A stretch of DNA of 64,000 nucleotides from Vibrio porteresiae DSM 19223. GTDB taxonomy: Bacteria > Pseudomonadota > Gammaproteobacteria > Enterobacterales > Vibrionaceae. Every line of letters begins with the position of its first letter. Position 1 is the stretch's first letter. The DNA lies in the NCBI RefSeq assembly GCF_024347055.1, contig NZ_AP024896.1, forward strand, positions 248,001-312,000, given 5' to 3'. A program made the translations under genes and the position numbers. Positions 51,792 to 60,696 of this stretch are shown here, one piece after another. The notes under the pieces were generated by a model, which made no database searches, was not told the DNA's origin, and saw nothing but the letters and a program-made list of their open reading frames with translations.

Positions 51792-53561
51792 TTAAGCCTG
51801 TACCAGTGGACCGGGATTATGAATGTAATGATCTTTAATTGCCTGCGCAGCCATCAAGGTGATCGCCCCAATCGTATTGGTTGGGTTGGCCTGGAAGTTC
51901 TGCGGGAATGCGTTACCACCAGGTACAAAGACATTATGTACATCCCAACTTTGCAGATATTTATTGAGTGCAGAGGTTTTTGGGTTATCACCCATTACGG
52001 CACCACCCACGTTATGGGTTGAAACGTACTTAGTCACATCGAAATTTGCGTCCATTGGCAAGTAGCTATCTGAACGATGATCCGGTTTCATCTCATCGGC
52101 AATACCACCGACGAGTTTCTTCAGATACTGCTGAAGTTTTAGCTCGTTTGGCTGCCAGTTAAAGGTCATGCGCAGTAATGGCAAGCCATACTTGTCGGTG
52201 TAGTTTGGATCCAAGTCAAGATACATATCACGATACGACATACACGTTGTTGTGATACTCAACTTCATTGAGTGGCCGTACCACTCTTCCATCCCTTCTT
52301 TCCATGCCATGCCCCATTTTGGCGTGCCTGGAGGTAGGGCAGTACCGATAGGAGTACCAGTTGCTTGAGAGCTGTGTATTTTGGCGCCACCGATAAAACC
52401 AAGCTTAGGGCCATCAAAGTTGCCTGGAGAGATATCGTTGAACATCTGGCCAGTTGCACCAGCCGTAGCAAATGGATTGAAGTTCTTATCTTTGAAGAAC
52501 ATGGTTGTGCCGCCGTTACTTAGGAACGCATAGTTGCGTCCCACCACACCCTCTTCGGTGATCGGGTTGTAAGGTTTACCGATACCAGAGAGCAGCATCA
52601 GGCGCACGTTGTACAATTGGAAACCACTCAACACCACGATTTTGGCTGGTTGGAAGCATTGGTTGCCATTTTCGTCGACATAGAGCACGCCTTTGGCGGT
52701 TTTCTTGTCATCATGCAATACCACTTTGATAACTTCCGCATTCACTTCATAAGAGAAGTTTTCCATGCGGTTTAATGCATCCATCACCGCACTTTGTGGT
52801 GATGCTTTGGAGTAGTTCAAACATGGATACTTACTGCAGTAACCGCAATAGTTACATGGTGCAATTTGGTTGCCGTAAGGGTTAGTCCAGCTCTTTGAGG
52901 CGATCGCTGCAGGGTTAGGGAATGGGTGATAGCCCATTTTCTTGGCCGTTTCTGCGAACATGGAGCAGTTGAGTGTATCTTCTAACGCAGGAAGCGGATA
53001 AGGTTCTGAACGCGGACCTTCAAATGGGTCACCGCCTTCAAGAATTTCGCCACGCAGGTTCCCGGTATTACCAGATAAACCACAGATTTTTTCGAATTTG
53101 GTAAAGTAAGGCTCAATTTCATCCCACGTAAATGGGAAGTCCATAATGCGCATATTCTCGGCCAAAATCCCCGGAGCATATGCTTCATCCGCGTAGGTTT
53201 TGAGTTTGATATCGGTTGGGGTCGGGCGAAGCAATACTGCAGTCCAGTGCAAACCAGAACCGCCGACGCCGCCGCCAGGGACAAAGAAGCCCCATTTACG
53301 AGTGGGCACAGCCACTTCTTTCATGTTGTAACGAAACGTCACCGCTGAATCCGCAGGAGTCGTCATGACCTTATTACGAATCGCATAAGCATATTGATCC
53401 GCAGGTTTTGGATAAGCCATCTCTTTATAAGAACGATCTGGACCTTTTTCCAAAGCACGTACCGTTAATCCCGCCATCGCCAGTTCAATGCTCATCAAAG
53501 AGCCAGCCCAACCTAGGCCGCAGACAACGACATCAACTTCTTTTTTCTCAATTACTGACAT
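51792..53561 (-). CDS. GMC-family flavoprotein dehydrogenase (gluconate 2-dehydrogenase-like large subunit)
   Basis: 589 aa. FAD-binding Rossmann motif VVVCGLGWAGSLMS near the N-terminus, GGGVGGSGLHWTAVLL, and the C-terminal GMC block VPGGNAFPQNFQANPTNTIGA. A CNYCGYCSKYPC Cys cluster (about 235-246) suggests an Fe-S or structural site. The complex oxidises a sugar or sugar acid in the periplasm; gluconate or 2-ketogluconate is likely but unproven. Export is probably by piggy-back on the Tat-signal partner (53589-54317). Confidence 0.88.
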   Translation of the reverse strand: MSVIEKKEVDVVVCGLGWAGSLMSIELAMAGLTVRALEKGPDRSYKEMAYPKPADQYAYAIRNKVMTTPADSAVTFRYNMKEVAVPTRKWGFFVPGGGVGGSGLHWTAVLLRPTPTDIKLKTYADEAYAPGILAENMRIMDFPFTWDEIEPYFTKFEKICGLSGNTGNLRGEILEGGDPFEGPRSEPYPLPALEDTLNCSMFAETAKKMGYHPFPNPAAIASKSWTNPYGNQIAPCNYCGYCSKYPCLNYSKASPQSAVMDALNRMENFSYEVNAEVIKVVLHDDKKTAKGVLYVDENGNQCFQPAKIVVLSGFQLYNVRLMLLSGIGKPYNPITEEGVVGRNYAFLSNGGTTMFFKDKNFNPFATAGATGQMFNDISPGNFDGPKLGFIGGAKIHSSQATGTPIGTALPPGTPKWGMAWKEGMEEWYGHSMKLSITTTCMSYRDMYLDLDPNYTDKYGLPLLRMTFNWQPNELKLQQYLKKLVGGIADEMKPDHRSDSYLPMDANFDVTKYVSTHNVGGAVMGDNPKTSALNKYLQSWDVHNVFVPGGNAFPQNFQANPTNTIGAITLMAAQAIKDHYIHNPGPLVQA

Positions 53562-53588
53562 AGTAAAAACCTTTTTGTCGCAACGCGG

Positions 53589-54317
53589 TTAAGCGCGTTC
53601 GCCCAGAATACTGACTGGCCCTAGTGGGTAAGGGATGTTGTGTTGTTTTACCCATTCGGTAAAGCTGGCTCGAGCACCAGGGAAACCTAAGGCAATCCAA
53701 GCTTTCATGCCTTTATTGCCGCCGTACATAGGGTCGGCTAAGTAACCATGTTGTGTGTCATCAAGAAGTTGACTGAAAAACTGCGAGGCTTTGAGGGCTT
53801 TCTCATCAAAAGCGGCAAAGTCGATTTCATTTTTTTGCAACTGGGTCAACACCGCTTGTTTTTGTTCAGCACTGAGCTCGGCAAACGGCTTACCCATCTG
53901 CTGAACACACCATTTGTCGGTTAAGGCAATGCCTGTTTGATAGATCTGCTGCGGGTAGAACGGAATTTGGTAGCCCTTGGTCGCCGGTAAATCGACGTGA
54001 AATGGGCCTTGCATATAAATCTCTTTACCAAATTCACTGTCGACTAACTGCTGATCAATGAAAACCGGAACATTGGTCTCTAATGCGCCAGGCGCCTTTC
54101 CTTGACCGCCAGCAGGGATCAACTGATCCGTCGCTGCGAGTATGAAAAGCCACTCTTTGGCATTAAAAAAAGAAGGTTTGTAATCGTCAAGATTTGGGGC
54201 GGCAAGCTCTGTTGCTTCGGCAGCCGATAAGCCATTGAGTATCCATTGACTCATTGGCAAAGCGACCACTGAGGCCATCAGAAATTTACGCCTAGTGATA
54301 TTTCGTTGAAACGCCAT
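53589..54317 (-). CDS. gluconate 2-dehydrogenase subunit 3-family protein
   Basis: 242 aa with a twin-arginine signal (TRRKFLMASVVALPM). It matches the small subunit of gluconate 2-dehydrogenase-type complexes, which carries the folded flavoprotein across the membrane. It is first in the operon, 27 bases before the GMC gene. Confidence 0.88.
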   Translation of the reverse strand: MAFQRNITRRKFLMASVVALPMSQWILNGLSAAEATELAAPNLDDYKPSFFNAKEWLFILAATDQLIPAGGQGKAPGALETNVPVFIDQQLVDSEFGKEIYMQGPFHVDLPATKGYQIPFYPQQIYQTGIALTDKWCVQQMGKPFAELSAEQKQAVLTQLQKNEIDFAAFDEKALKASQFFSQLLDDTQHGYLADPMYGGNKGMKAWIALGFPGARASFTEWVKQHNIPYPLGPVSILGERA

Positions 54318-54767
54318 GATTTAATCCATTGCTGTCCAGTGTTATTTGAATAATAAAAAGCGTTGTGGGCTTTTTTTGTTTGGGAAAAACAGACTTCCCT
54401 TTGTCAATATTGGCATGATGAGTCAACGACCGCGTGAGGAACCGGTTGCAAGCGCATTCCCACTGTTGAACAGAGATCAATGCTATTGCTAGAAAGAATA
54501 GTTAGCGCGTCGAAGATTTGCCAATGTTATTGGAATGTTTGAAAAGGGATTTATAAGTTAACGTTCTTAACAATATAACGCTATTTTATAACGGATGTAA
54601 AATATTGTTTCAAAAGGAACTATATATAAAACCAAGTTTTATCATTGGGTTATAAATAATTAACACAGCAATATGCAATTGGTTTAATTGTGGCAGAAGG
54701 TATGTAGGGAATGAAAAAGGCCACGATAACATCGTGGCCTTTTTTGCGTATTGGGGAGCAATCTCAC
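54318..54767. other. 450-base intergenic region upstream of the GMC dehydrogenase operon
   Basis: No gene supported. AT-rich stretches (about 54540-54650) could hold the dehydrogenase promoter. A bidirectional terminator hairpin (54714-54745) closes the region next to the AraC-like gene. Confidence 0.55.
54714..54745. terminator. strong Rho-independent terminator
   Basis: AAAAAGGCCACGAT (54714-54727) pairs perfectly with 54731-54744, loop of 3 bases, with T-runs on both strands. It mainly serves the minus-strand AraC-like gene ending at 54768. Confidence 0.9.
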
Positions 54768-55376
54768 TTATAGCGTGGTTTCGGAAATTAAGGTCATCCA
54801 TTGCGTAAACTGTATTTCGTCACCGTTAAAGAGATCCGCGATGATGTCAGTGCGTTTAGCTCCAGATTGATGACGCTTGATCGCTTCTCTCACGGTCAGC
54901 ACCATATGCATCTCTTTTGCAAGACGATGAGACTTTTGTGGCTGCCAATCGGAAATTTGGTGACTTAACTCACTGATTGCTAATTGTGGGCGAAGTTCAA
55001 TAGCCTCTATTTTTAACAATTGTGTAAGATGCGTGAAAGCGGGCATGTCACGAGACGTATTTTTTAAACGTTTGATGATCGCTAAGCTAAGATCATTAGG
55101 TTGAATGTAACCTGCCTGATGAGGAAACGCTTCTTGGAGTCGAACGGAAAAATCGACGCGAGTTAGCGTCGTATTTGGGAAAAAGGTTAGAGCGTTTAGG
55201 CATTCGAGCGGAATCCAAAAAGATTGACCTGCCTCGACCGCATATTCAACTTTACCCAAACGACAAAGCATAAGTCCTTGTTCTACATGGATTAGACTGT
55301 GCTTGGTCGCTCGTTTACGAGATGTCGTTTCTAGTGAAGAGAAATGGCAAAAGTCAGACGAAATCGCGTAGTTCAT
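54768..55376 (-). CDS. AraC-like cupin protein with degenerate or missing DNA-binding domain
   Basis: 202 aa from the ATG at 55376, which has GAGG 8 bases upstream. The first 100 residues look like an AraC-type cupin sensor (HSLIHVEQGLMLCRLG, AGQSFWIPLECLNALTFF). The remaining region is helical (TVREAIKRHQSG...), but I cannot find the AraC signature that closes intact regulators. AraC proteins are usually 250-300 aa, so this may be truncated or diverged. Confidence 0.6.
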   Translation of the reverse strand: MNYAISSDFCHFSSLETTSRKRATKHSLIHVEQGLMLCRLGKVEYAVEAGQSFWIPLECLNALTFFPNTTLTRVDFSVRLQEAFPHQAGYIQPNDLSLAIIKRLKNTSRDMPAFTHLTQLLKIEAIELRPQLAISELSHQISDWQPQKSHRLAKEMHMVLTVREAIKRHQSGAKRTDIIADLFNGDEIQFTQWMTLISETTL

Positions 55377-55555
55377 AGGGTACCTCATGGAATTAAGGGC
55401 GCTAAGATTACCGTTTCTAATGTCAAAAGCCAACTTGAACTGTTAGAGTTGATTTTCTATTCTGGTCAGACCTGTGAATTTATGGGCTTATGATAGCTGC
55501 GAGTAATGATGAGTACGCGTAGAATAAGCCAGCTTTTTATTTGATGTACAAAACA

Positions 55556-56665
55556 ATGACAACGACAACAAACGATCCTTATGCTGAGATTCGTCCGTAC
55601 CATGACGATGAAATTCCTGCTGCGATTAGCAGGCTAATTAACGATGAAGAGTTTATCTCTGCAATATTACATCATCGTTTTGAGCGCCAACCTAGTTGGA
55701 TAAAATCTTTAATGAGCCCATTCGTTAAAGCGTATTTGAAGTTTAAATGGGCAAAACTGACTTCTGTGGATGCAATCCAAATGGAAGTGAAAAAGTACAT
55801 GGATCTGAGTTTAGAGCACACAACCAAGGGTGTGACCTATTCTGGGCTGGATAAACTAGACAAAAACACTGCTTATCTATTTATCTCAAACCACCGCGAT
55901 ATCGCGATGGATCCCGCTTTAGTTAACTATGGTCTATACACTCATGGTCACCGTACTGTGCGTATTGCCATTGGTGATAACTTGCTGCGTAAGCCTTGTG
56001 CGACCGAGTTAATGAAATTGAACAAAAGCTTCATTGTGAAACGTTCGGCGAAAGGTCCGCGTGAAATGATGAAAGCCTTGGGTACACTTTCTGGATACAT
56101 CAAACACTCACTGGAAACGGGTAATTCCATTTGGATTGCACAGAAAGAAGGGCGTGCAAAAGATGGTAATGACTTTACTGATCCAGCGATTTTGAAGATG
56201 TTTCATGTCGAAGGTCGTAAGCAGAAAGTGGAATTTGCCGATTACATGCGTTTGCTGAAAATTGTGCCAGTTTCTATCTCTTACGAGAACGACCCATGTG
56301 ATATCGCAAAAGCTCGCGAACTTTATGAAAAAGCAACGAAAGGCGCTTATGAAAAAGGTGAGTTTGAAGATATCGAAAGCATTATCCAAGGCATTATTGG
56401 TGATAAAGGTCGTGTGCATGTGGCGTTTGGCGAAGTGATTGAGCAAGGCTTTGAAACTCCAGAAGCGTTGGCACAAGAAATTGATCGCCAGATTCATGAG
56501 CATTACAAGCTTTACCCAATTAACTTGTTGGCTGCTGGTGAAACTCACGATGACATTACGCCTGAAGTGAAAGCCACATTAGCGAACAAATTGGCTAAGC
56601 TGCCGAAGGATGCACATAAATTCTTACTCGATAGCTACGCTAACCCAGTTCGCAATCAGCGTTAA
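55556..56665 (+). CDS. 1-acyl-glycerol-3-phosphate acyltransferase-like (PlsC superfamily)
   Basis: 369 aa. The acyltransferase motif NHRDIAMD (HX4D, about 108-115) and a later EGRAKDG block (motif III-like) mark the PlsC fold. The protein is longer than PlsC (about 245 aa), with extra N- and C-terminal regions, and has no obvious membrane anchor. It probably acts in phospholipid or storage-lipid acylation. The ATG at 55556 is chosen over the frame start at 55541 on N-terminal sequence. Confidence 0.8.
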   Translation: MTTTTNDPYAEIRPYHDDEIPAAISRLINDEEFISAILHHRFERQPSWIKSLMSPFVKAYLKFKWAKLTSVDAIQMEVKKYMDLSLEHTTKGVTYSGLDKLDKNTAYLFISNHRDIAMDPALVNYGLYTHGHRTVRIAIGDNLLRKPCATELMKLNKSFIVKRSAKGPREMMKALGTLSGYIKHSLETGNSIWIAQKEGRAKDGNDFTDPAILKMFHVEGRKQKVEFADYMRLLKIVPVSISYENDPCDIAKARELYEKATKGAYEKGEFEDIESIIQGIIGDKGRVHVAFGEVIEQGFETPEALAQEIDRQIHEHYKLYPINLLAAGETHDDITPEVKATLANKLAKLPKDAHKFLLDSYANPVRNQR

Positions 56666-56685
56666 TCCGCGGTCAGTGAATCACG

Positions 56686-56716
56686 AAAAAGGAGAGACTT
56701 GGTTTCTCCTTTTTTC
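56686..56716. terminator. bidirectional terminator, acyltransferase / LRR-like gene
   Basis: AAAAAGGAGA (56686-56695) pairs with TCTCCTTTTT (56705-56714), loop 9 bases, then TTT. Convergent genes on either side. Confidence 0.85.
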
Positions 56717-56720
56717 GTTT

Positions 56721-57320
56721 CTATGGCGCAACAGCCCCACCCAATTGTAGGTTAGTTGGCCACTGGCTAATGCGATTCCCACCCAGATAGATATTGCCTT
56801 TCACTGTTAGGTTGGCTGGAAAGGTGGTGATTTTAGATCCGCCAATATAGAGGTTCCCCTCCACCATTAAACCGTCCGGTAACTCAGTCAGTGGAGTGCG
56901 AATGACGCTCAAATCCCCTTTGACGCGCAGCCTTGGTGGCAACTTGGCTAAGGGAGTATCGGTAAAATTAAGATAGCCGCCCACTTTAATGCCTCTTGGC
57001 CAATTGGTAATTTTGCTACCAAGTAAATTGGCGTAACCGCGAATCGTGACGGTTTTAGGGATTTTGGCGAGTGCGCTGTTTGAGGCGTCTAAGCTACCTA
57101 ACACATGAATCCCGTCGGCAAGTGCTTTGATCGGCGTATTAGCGATATTCAAATTGCCTTTCACTTCTAACCCAGATGGCAGGGCAGTATAAGGCTTATT
57201 ACGCAAATCCAAATTGCCGTAGTTATCGAGGTAATTAAGAATGTGATACTGGTCGAGCGGGACAGCATAGGCGGATATTGCTCCACACATCATGAATATC
57301 ATCAATAGGTTACGTAACAT
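56721..57320 (-). CDS. secreted protein with 20-residue solenoid repeats
   Basis: 199 aa. A Sec signal peptide (about 1-19, ISAYA) precedes roughly eight tandem 20-residue repeats of the form LPxGLxVxGxLxxxxTxI (for example LPSGLEVKGNLNIANTPIK and LPDGLMVEGNLYIGGSKIT). The even spacing suggests a short beta-solenoid or LRR-like rod filling the whole mature protein. No catalytic motif is visible. The location is periplasmic or extracellular; function unknown. Confidence 0.75.
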   Translation of the reverse strand: MLRNLLMIFMMCGAISAYAVPLDQYHILNYLDNYGNLDLRNKPYTALPSGLEVKGNLNIANTPIKALADGIHVLGSLDASNSALAKIPKTVTIRGYANLLGSKITNWPRGIKVGGYLNFTDTPLAKLPPRLRVKGDLSVIRTPLTELPDGLMVEGNLYIGGSKITTFPANLTVKGNIYLGGNRISQWPTNLQLGGAVAP

Positions 57321-57431
57321 ATGTGCCAGTCTTAACTCAGTTAGGTCTGTTATTGATAGTAACAGAAAATAAGTGAAAGGCAGAAGAGTACTTAGAAGAG
57401 CAGTTCAATGACGTGGATGATAAAAATAGGC

Positions 57432-57458
57432 GTTAAAAAAGCGAGCCTAAGCTCGCCT
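57432..57458 (-). terminator. terminator of the DUF406 gene
   Basis: GCGAGC (57441-57446) and GCTCGC (57451-57456) with a 4-base loop; on the minus strand TTTTTTAACG follows. It lies about 90 bases past the DUF406 stop. Confidence 0.72.
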
Positions 57459-57546
57459 ACGATAAGTTCTCGTTTCGAATGGTTGTTGAGCAACTCATAT
57501 TCTCCATTCGAAGCGGATTTGATATGACGCAAAAGCGTAAGCAAAC

Positions 57547-57849
57547 TTATTTTGCGAGTGAACGAGAACGAAGTTCGAAAATGATTTTTTCTGCGCTAAC
57601 TTCGAATTTGAAACGAGCGTGAAGCTCTTTCGCATCATCAGCGAGTGGAGAAATTTCATGTTCAACGTTTTTATTCACTTGTTGAGCTAGAGCGACATAT
57701 TTATCAAATTCGCTGAGGAGTAAGGCTTTGCTTTCACCAAAGATTGACACTTCTGCAACTTCATCACCTTCACCGATGACGTAGCCCATTTGTCCAGCGC
57801 AACCGCAGGCTTCACATACTTCATTTTCTACGCAGCTTTCGTTACTCAT
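57547..57849 (-). CDS. DUF406 family protein (YfcZ/YiiS-like)
   Basis: 100 aa. A Cys-rich N-terminus (CVENEVCEACGCAGQMGYVI) and C-terminal RFKFEVSAEKIIFELRSRS match the YfcZ/YiiS family. Cytoplasmic; function unknown. ATG at 57849, single gene with its own terminator. Confidence 0.8.
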   Translation of the reverse strand: MSNESCVENEVCEACGCAGQMGYVIGEGDEVAEVSIFGESKALLLSEFDKYVALAQQVNKNVEHEISPLADDAKELHARFKFEVSAEKIIFELRSRSLAK

Positions 57850-58331
57850 CTCGTTATCCTCTTATAAAAAACAGGGGTATTTTACCGCTCCTAGGAAAAG
57901 ATGCCAAATTAAACCCGAAGCTATTTATTAAGTTTTACCGTCATTCATCGGGTAAATAAAAGCTTCCAATACGCGTCTGGTTTCTTATAATGTGATTTCT
58001 ATCAATGTATCAGTAACGAGACGACCGATATATTGGCACGTATTATTTGTGTAACATACTGCTTGCGTAACTCCAACGTACTCATAAATCAATCTAATGG
58101 ATGAATTTTGCATAGGCGCTGAAAACGTTGACCATAAGTTCGGCTAAAGAACATTTTATTCAAATACATTTATTGACATATTTGTAACGGAATTCTTCTA
58201 AATTCGATTTTTATGTGTAACTGAGCGCATATTTCACCTATCCTTGTTGACGAGAAATATTCATGAGAGTTAAGTAATTGTCGTTATGTTTTTTCGGTAA
58301 TTTTTAGAGATAGTTAAGTAGAGCCCATAAG
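57850..58331. other. 482-base region upstream of luxT
   Basis: No gene is supported. It should contain the DUF406 promoter (minus) and a long luxT leader (plus). A long regulated leader fits the known control of luxT by quorum-sensing small RNAs in V. harveyi, but I cannot identify a pairing site with confidence. Confidence 0.5.
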
Positions 58332-58796
58332 ATGCCAAAGCGTAGTAAAGAAGATACTGAAGTCACGATCCAGAAGATCATGGATGCCGTAGTGGATCAA
58401 TTAATTCGGCTAGGTTATGACAAGATGTCGTATACCACTTTGAGTCAGCAAACCGGGGTTTCACGCACAGGTATTAGCCACCATTTCCCGAAAAAAACGG
58501 ATTTTGCGTCAGCATTGGATAACCGTATCTTTAAGATGCTGGTCACTCACTTAGAGTTTGATAATGGCATTGATGCGTTTACAGAAAGCTGGCGTTTGGC
58601 ACTGAAAAACTCAGAGTTTGTGGCGATTTTGCGCTTACTTTTTCATCACATTGTGACAGCAGAACGCGCCACGGAGTTTTCTCATCATGCTTTAGAGCGT
58701 TTGTATAAATTAACTAAGCAGAATTTCGGCGAAGGATGCGATAAGCAAATTGAACAGCTCATTGGTAAATCGCTGGTTGTGATGAGTAATGCATAA
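58332..58796 (+). CDS. luxT: LuxT/SwrT, TetR-family quorum-sensing-linked regulator
   Basis: 154 aa, matching the unusually short LuxT family. The HTH region reads KMSYTTLSQQTGVSRTGISHHFPKKTDF (about 30-57), nearly identical to V. harveyi LuxT as I recall. LuxT controls luminescence, siderophore, protease and swarming genes in Vibrio. The neighbouring hut locus also matches the V. cholerae chromosome 2 order. Confidence 0.9.
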   Translation: MPKRSKEDTEVTIQKIMDAVVDQLIRLGYDKMSYTTLSQQTGVSRTGISHHFPKKTDFASALDNRIFKMLVTHLEFDNGIDAFTESWRLALKNSEFVAILRLLFHHIVTAERATEFSHHALERLYKLTKQNFGEGCDKQIEQLIGKSLVVMSNA

Positions 58797-58848
58797 TTGT
58801 CGATTATCGTGCGGCGCACTCGCATAGACGCGATAGGAGAGGCAAGAC

Positions 58849-58880
58849 AAGGGCTTACGTTTGATAGCGTAAGCCCTTTT
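58849..58880. terminator. terminator between luxT and hutD
   Basis: AAGGGCTTACG (58849-58859) pairs with CGTAAGCCCTT (58868-58878), loop of 8, then TTT on the plus strand. It mainly ends luxT. Confidence 0.85.
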
Positions 58881-58889
58881 TAATGATGC

Positions 58890-59666
58890 TTAACGAGGAA
58901 GCACCACCGGATATCCCATCGTGGGGTGTGAGATGATTTGGGTATGGTAGCCGTAGAGTGTTTCGATATGTTCAGGGGTTAATACATCCCAAGGGCTGCC
59001 ATGTTGAAAGATCTCTCCGTGTGCGAGTGTTAATAAGCGATCACCGTATTGGGCGGCCAAATTCAGATCGTGCAGTACCACAACAACACAATAATTTTGT
59101 TCGTGTGCCAAACGGCGTGCTAAACGTAAAGTTTGGTGTTGATGTTCAGGGTCGAGAGCTGAGGTTGGTTCATCGAGGAGTAAGATTGCCTGCTGCTCAG
59201 CTTGATGCAGTTGCAGTAGCACGCGAGCCATATGAATGCGCTGCTTTTCCCCACCGGATAGTGTCGGATAAAGACGCGAACGTAGATGCTGGGTGTGCGT
59301 CAATTCACTGTAATGTTGCGCATGATAGCGACATTCACGCCGAGTCATCGTTAGTGGTGTTGAGCCCAGTTCAATCACCTCTTGCGCGGTAAACGGAAAA
59401 TTGAGTGTGCTGTGCTGCGGTAACAACGCCATATGCTGGGCAAGCTCATGAGCAGACCACTCTTTTTTGCCCAAATAGCCTATCTCCCCAGTCGCATGTT
59501 GCTCTCCCGCGAGGCATTTTAGGAGCGTACTTTTCCCCGCACCATTAGGACCTAATAAAACGGTGAGTTCACCACCAAACAGCTCAAACGAAATGTTATT
59601 AAGTAATGACCTGCCTGCTAATGAATAGCTGAGATTGCGAACGGAAAGAGCATTAACCGCGTTCAA
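58890..59666 (-). CDS. hutD: haem ABC transporter ATP-binding protein
   Basis: 258 aa ABC ATPase: Walker A GPNGAGKST (about 38-46), signature LSGGEKQR, Walker B ILLLDEP and a switch His in VLHDLN. It energises haem import through HutC. The ATG overlaps the hutC stop by 4 bases. Homologue of HmuV. Confidence 0.95.
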   Translation of the reverse strand: MNAVNALSVRNLSYSLAGRSLLNNISFELFGGELTVLLGPNGAGKSTLLKCLAGEQHATGEIGYLGKKEWSAHELAQHMALLPQHSTLNFPFTAQEVIELGSTPLTMTRRECRYHAQHYSELTHTQHLRSRLYPTLSGGEKQRIHMARVLLQLHQAEQQAILLLDEPTSALDPEHQHQTLRLARRLAHEQNYCVVVVLHDLNLAAQYGDRLLTLAHGEIFQHGSPWDVLTPEHIETLYGYHTQIISHPTMGYPVVLPR

Positions 59667-60694
59667 AAGGTACTTCCTTTTTGTTGGATCAAAAGATAGA
59701 GAAAGAAGGGCGCGCCGACCAACGCCGTGATAATGCCAATCGGCAACTCTGCGGGAGCAACAGCGACCCGAGCAACCATATCGGCAACCGTGAGTAATAG
59801 CGCTCCAAGGCAGGTAGATACCGGAATGAGGTTGCGATGATCTGGGCCAACCAACATCCGACCTAAGTGCGGTACGACTAATCCTACAAAGCCAATAAGC
59901 CCTGCTGCACTCACTGTCACACCCACACCGATCGCGCTGAGTAAAATCAGCTCTCTTTTGAGTGGTTGTACTGCAATTCCTAGGTATTTTGCTTCGGTTT
60001 CCCCAAGCAGCAGTGCATTAAGCGCGCGAGCTCGCCAGATAAAAAAGCCCAGCAGCACGACCAAAACGACGGCGCAGAGTGCGATGTTATGCCAAGTTGC
60101 ACCAGCAAGAGATCCCATCGACCATAACGTAAGGTCGCGTAGCATTTGATCATCGGCGGCATAATTGAGATACCCAATTGCCGCGCCACTGAGTGCACTG
60201 ACCGCAATCCCGGCAAGCAACATAATGGTGACCGACGTACCGTGTCGCGCTGTACCAAGACGATAGACAATAACCGTCGTTAATGCGCCGCCGACAAATG
60301 CGCACAACGGCAGTAAAGTCGACATAAGCCATGTTGGAATAAAAGCACTACTGCCAAACAGAACGATGGCACAAGCGGCTCCCAATGAAGCGCCTGACGA
60401 CACACCAATAATTCCCGGTTCAGCCAGTGGGTTACGAAATAGCCCCTGCATCACCGTACCACACAGCGCCAAAATGGCTCCGACCAGCACACACAAAAGA
60501 GTGCGGGGTAGTCGGATGGTATGAATCACTAAATCGACCGGCTGATTGGTGTTGGCCGATGGAAACAGCAGCGCATTTAAGCTGGTGGTAAAGGTGATAT
60601 CCATGGGGCCAACGGTAATCGATGAGACCATTAGCACCACCAGTAACGCCACCATGCTTAGCATAATCAGTGGTAAAGGAGCAGAACGCAGCAC
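59663..60694 (-). CDS. hutC: haem ABC transporter permease
   Basis: 343 aa FecCD-family permease with nine to ten helices. Family signatures include RLPRTLLCVLVGAILALCG, GLFRNPLAEPGIIGVSSGA and the C-terminal GLVVPHLGRMLVGPDH. It begins 2 bases after hutB and overlaps hutD by 4 bases. Imports haem across the inner membrane. Confidence 0.95.
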   Translation of the reverse strand: MLRSAPLPLIMLSMVALLVVLMVSSITVGPMDITFTTSLNALLFPSANTNQPVDLVIHTIRLPRTLLCVLVGAILALCGTVMQGLFRNPLAEPGIIGVSSGASLGAACAIVLFGSSAFIPTWLMSTLLPLCAFVGGALTTVIVYRLGTARHGTSVTIMLLAGIAVSALSGAAIGYLNYAADDQMLRDLTLWSMGSLAGATWHNIALCAVVLVVLLGFFIWRARALNALLLGETEAKYLGIAVQPLKRELILLSAIGVGVTVSAAGLIGFVGLVVPHLGRMLVGPDHRNLIPVSTCLGALLLTVADMVARVAVAPAELPIGIITALVGAPFFLYLLIQQKGSTF

Positions 60695-60696
60695 GA

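Noticed and set aside
58030..58052. TTGGCACG-like sequence resembling a sigma-54 promoter upstream of luxT
   Set aside because: The TTG element is about two bases too far from the GG element for the strict -24/-12 spacing.
58958..59392. 144-aa plus-strand frame
   Set aside because: Antisense shadow of hutD, which has all ABC ATPase motifs.
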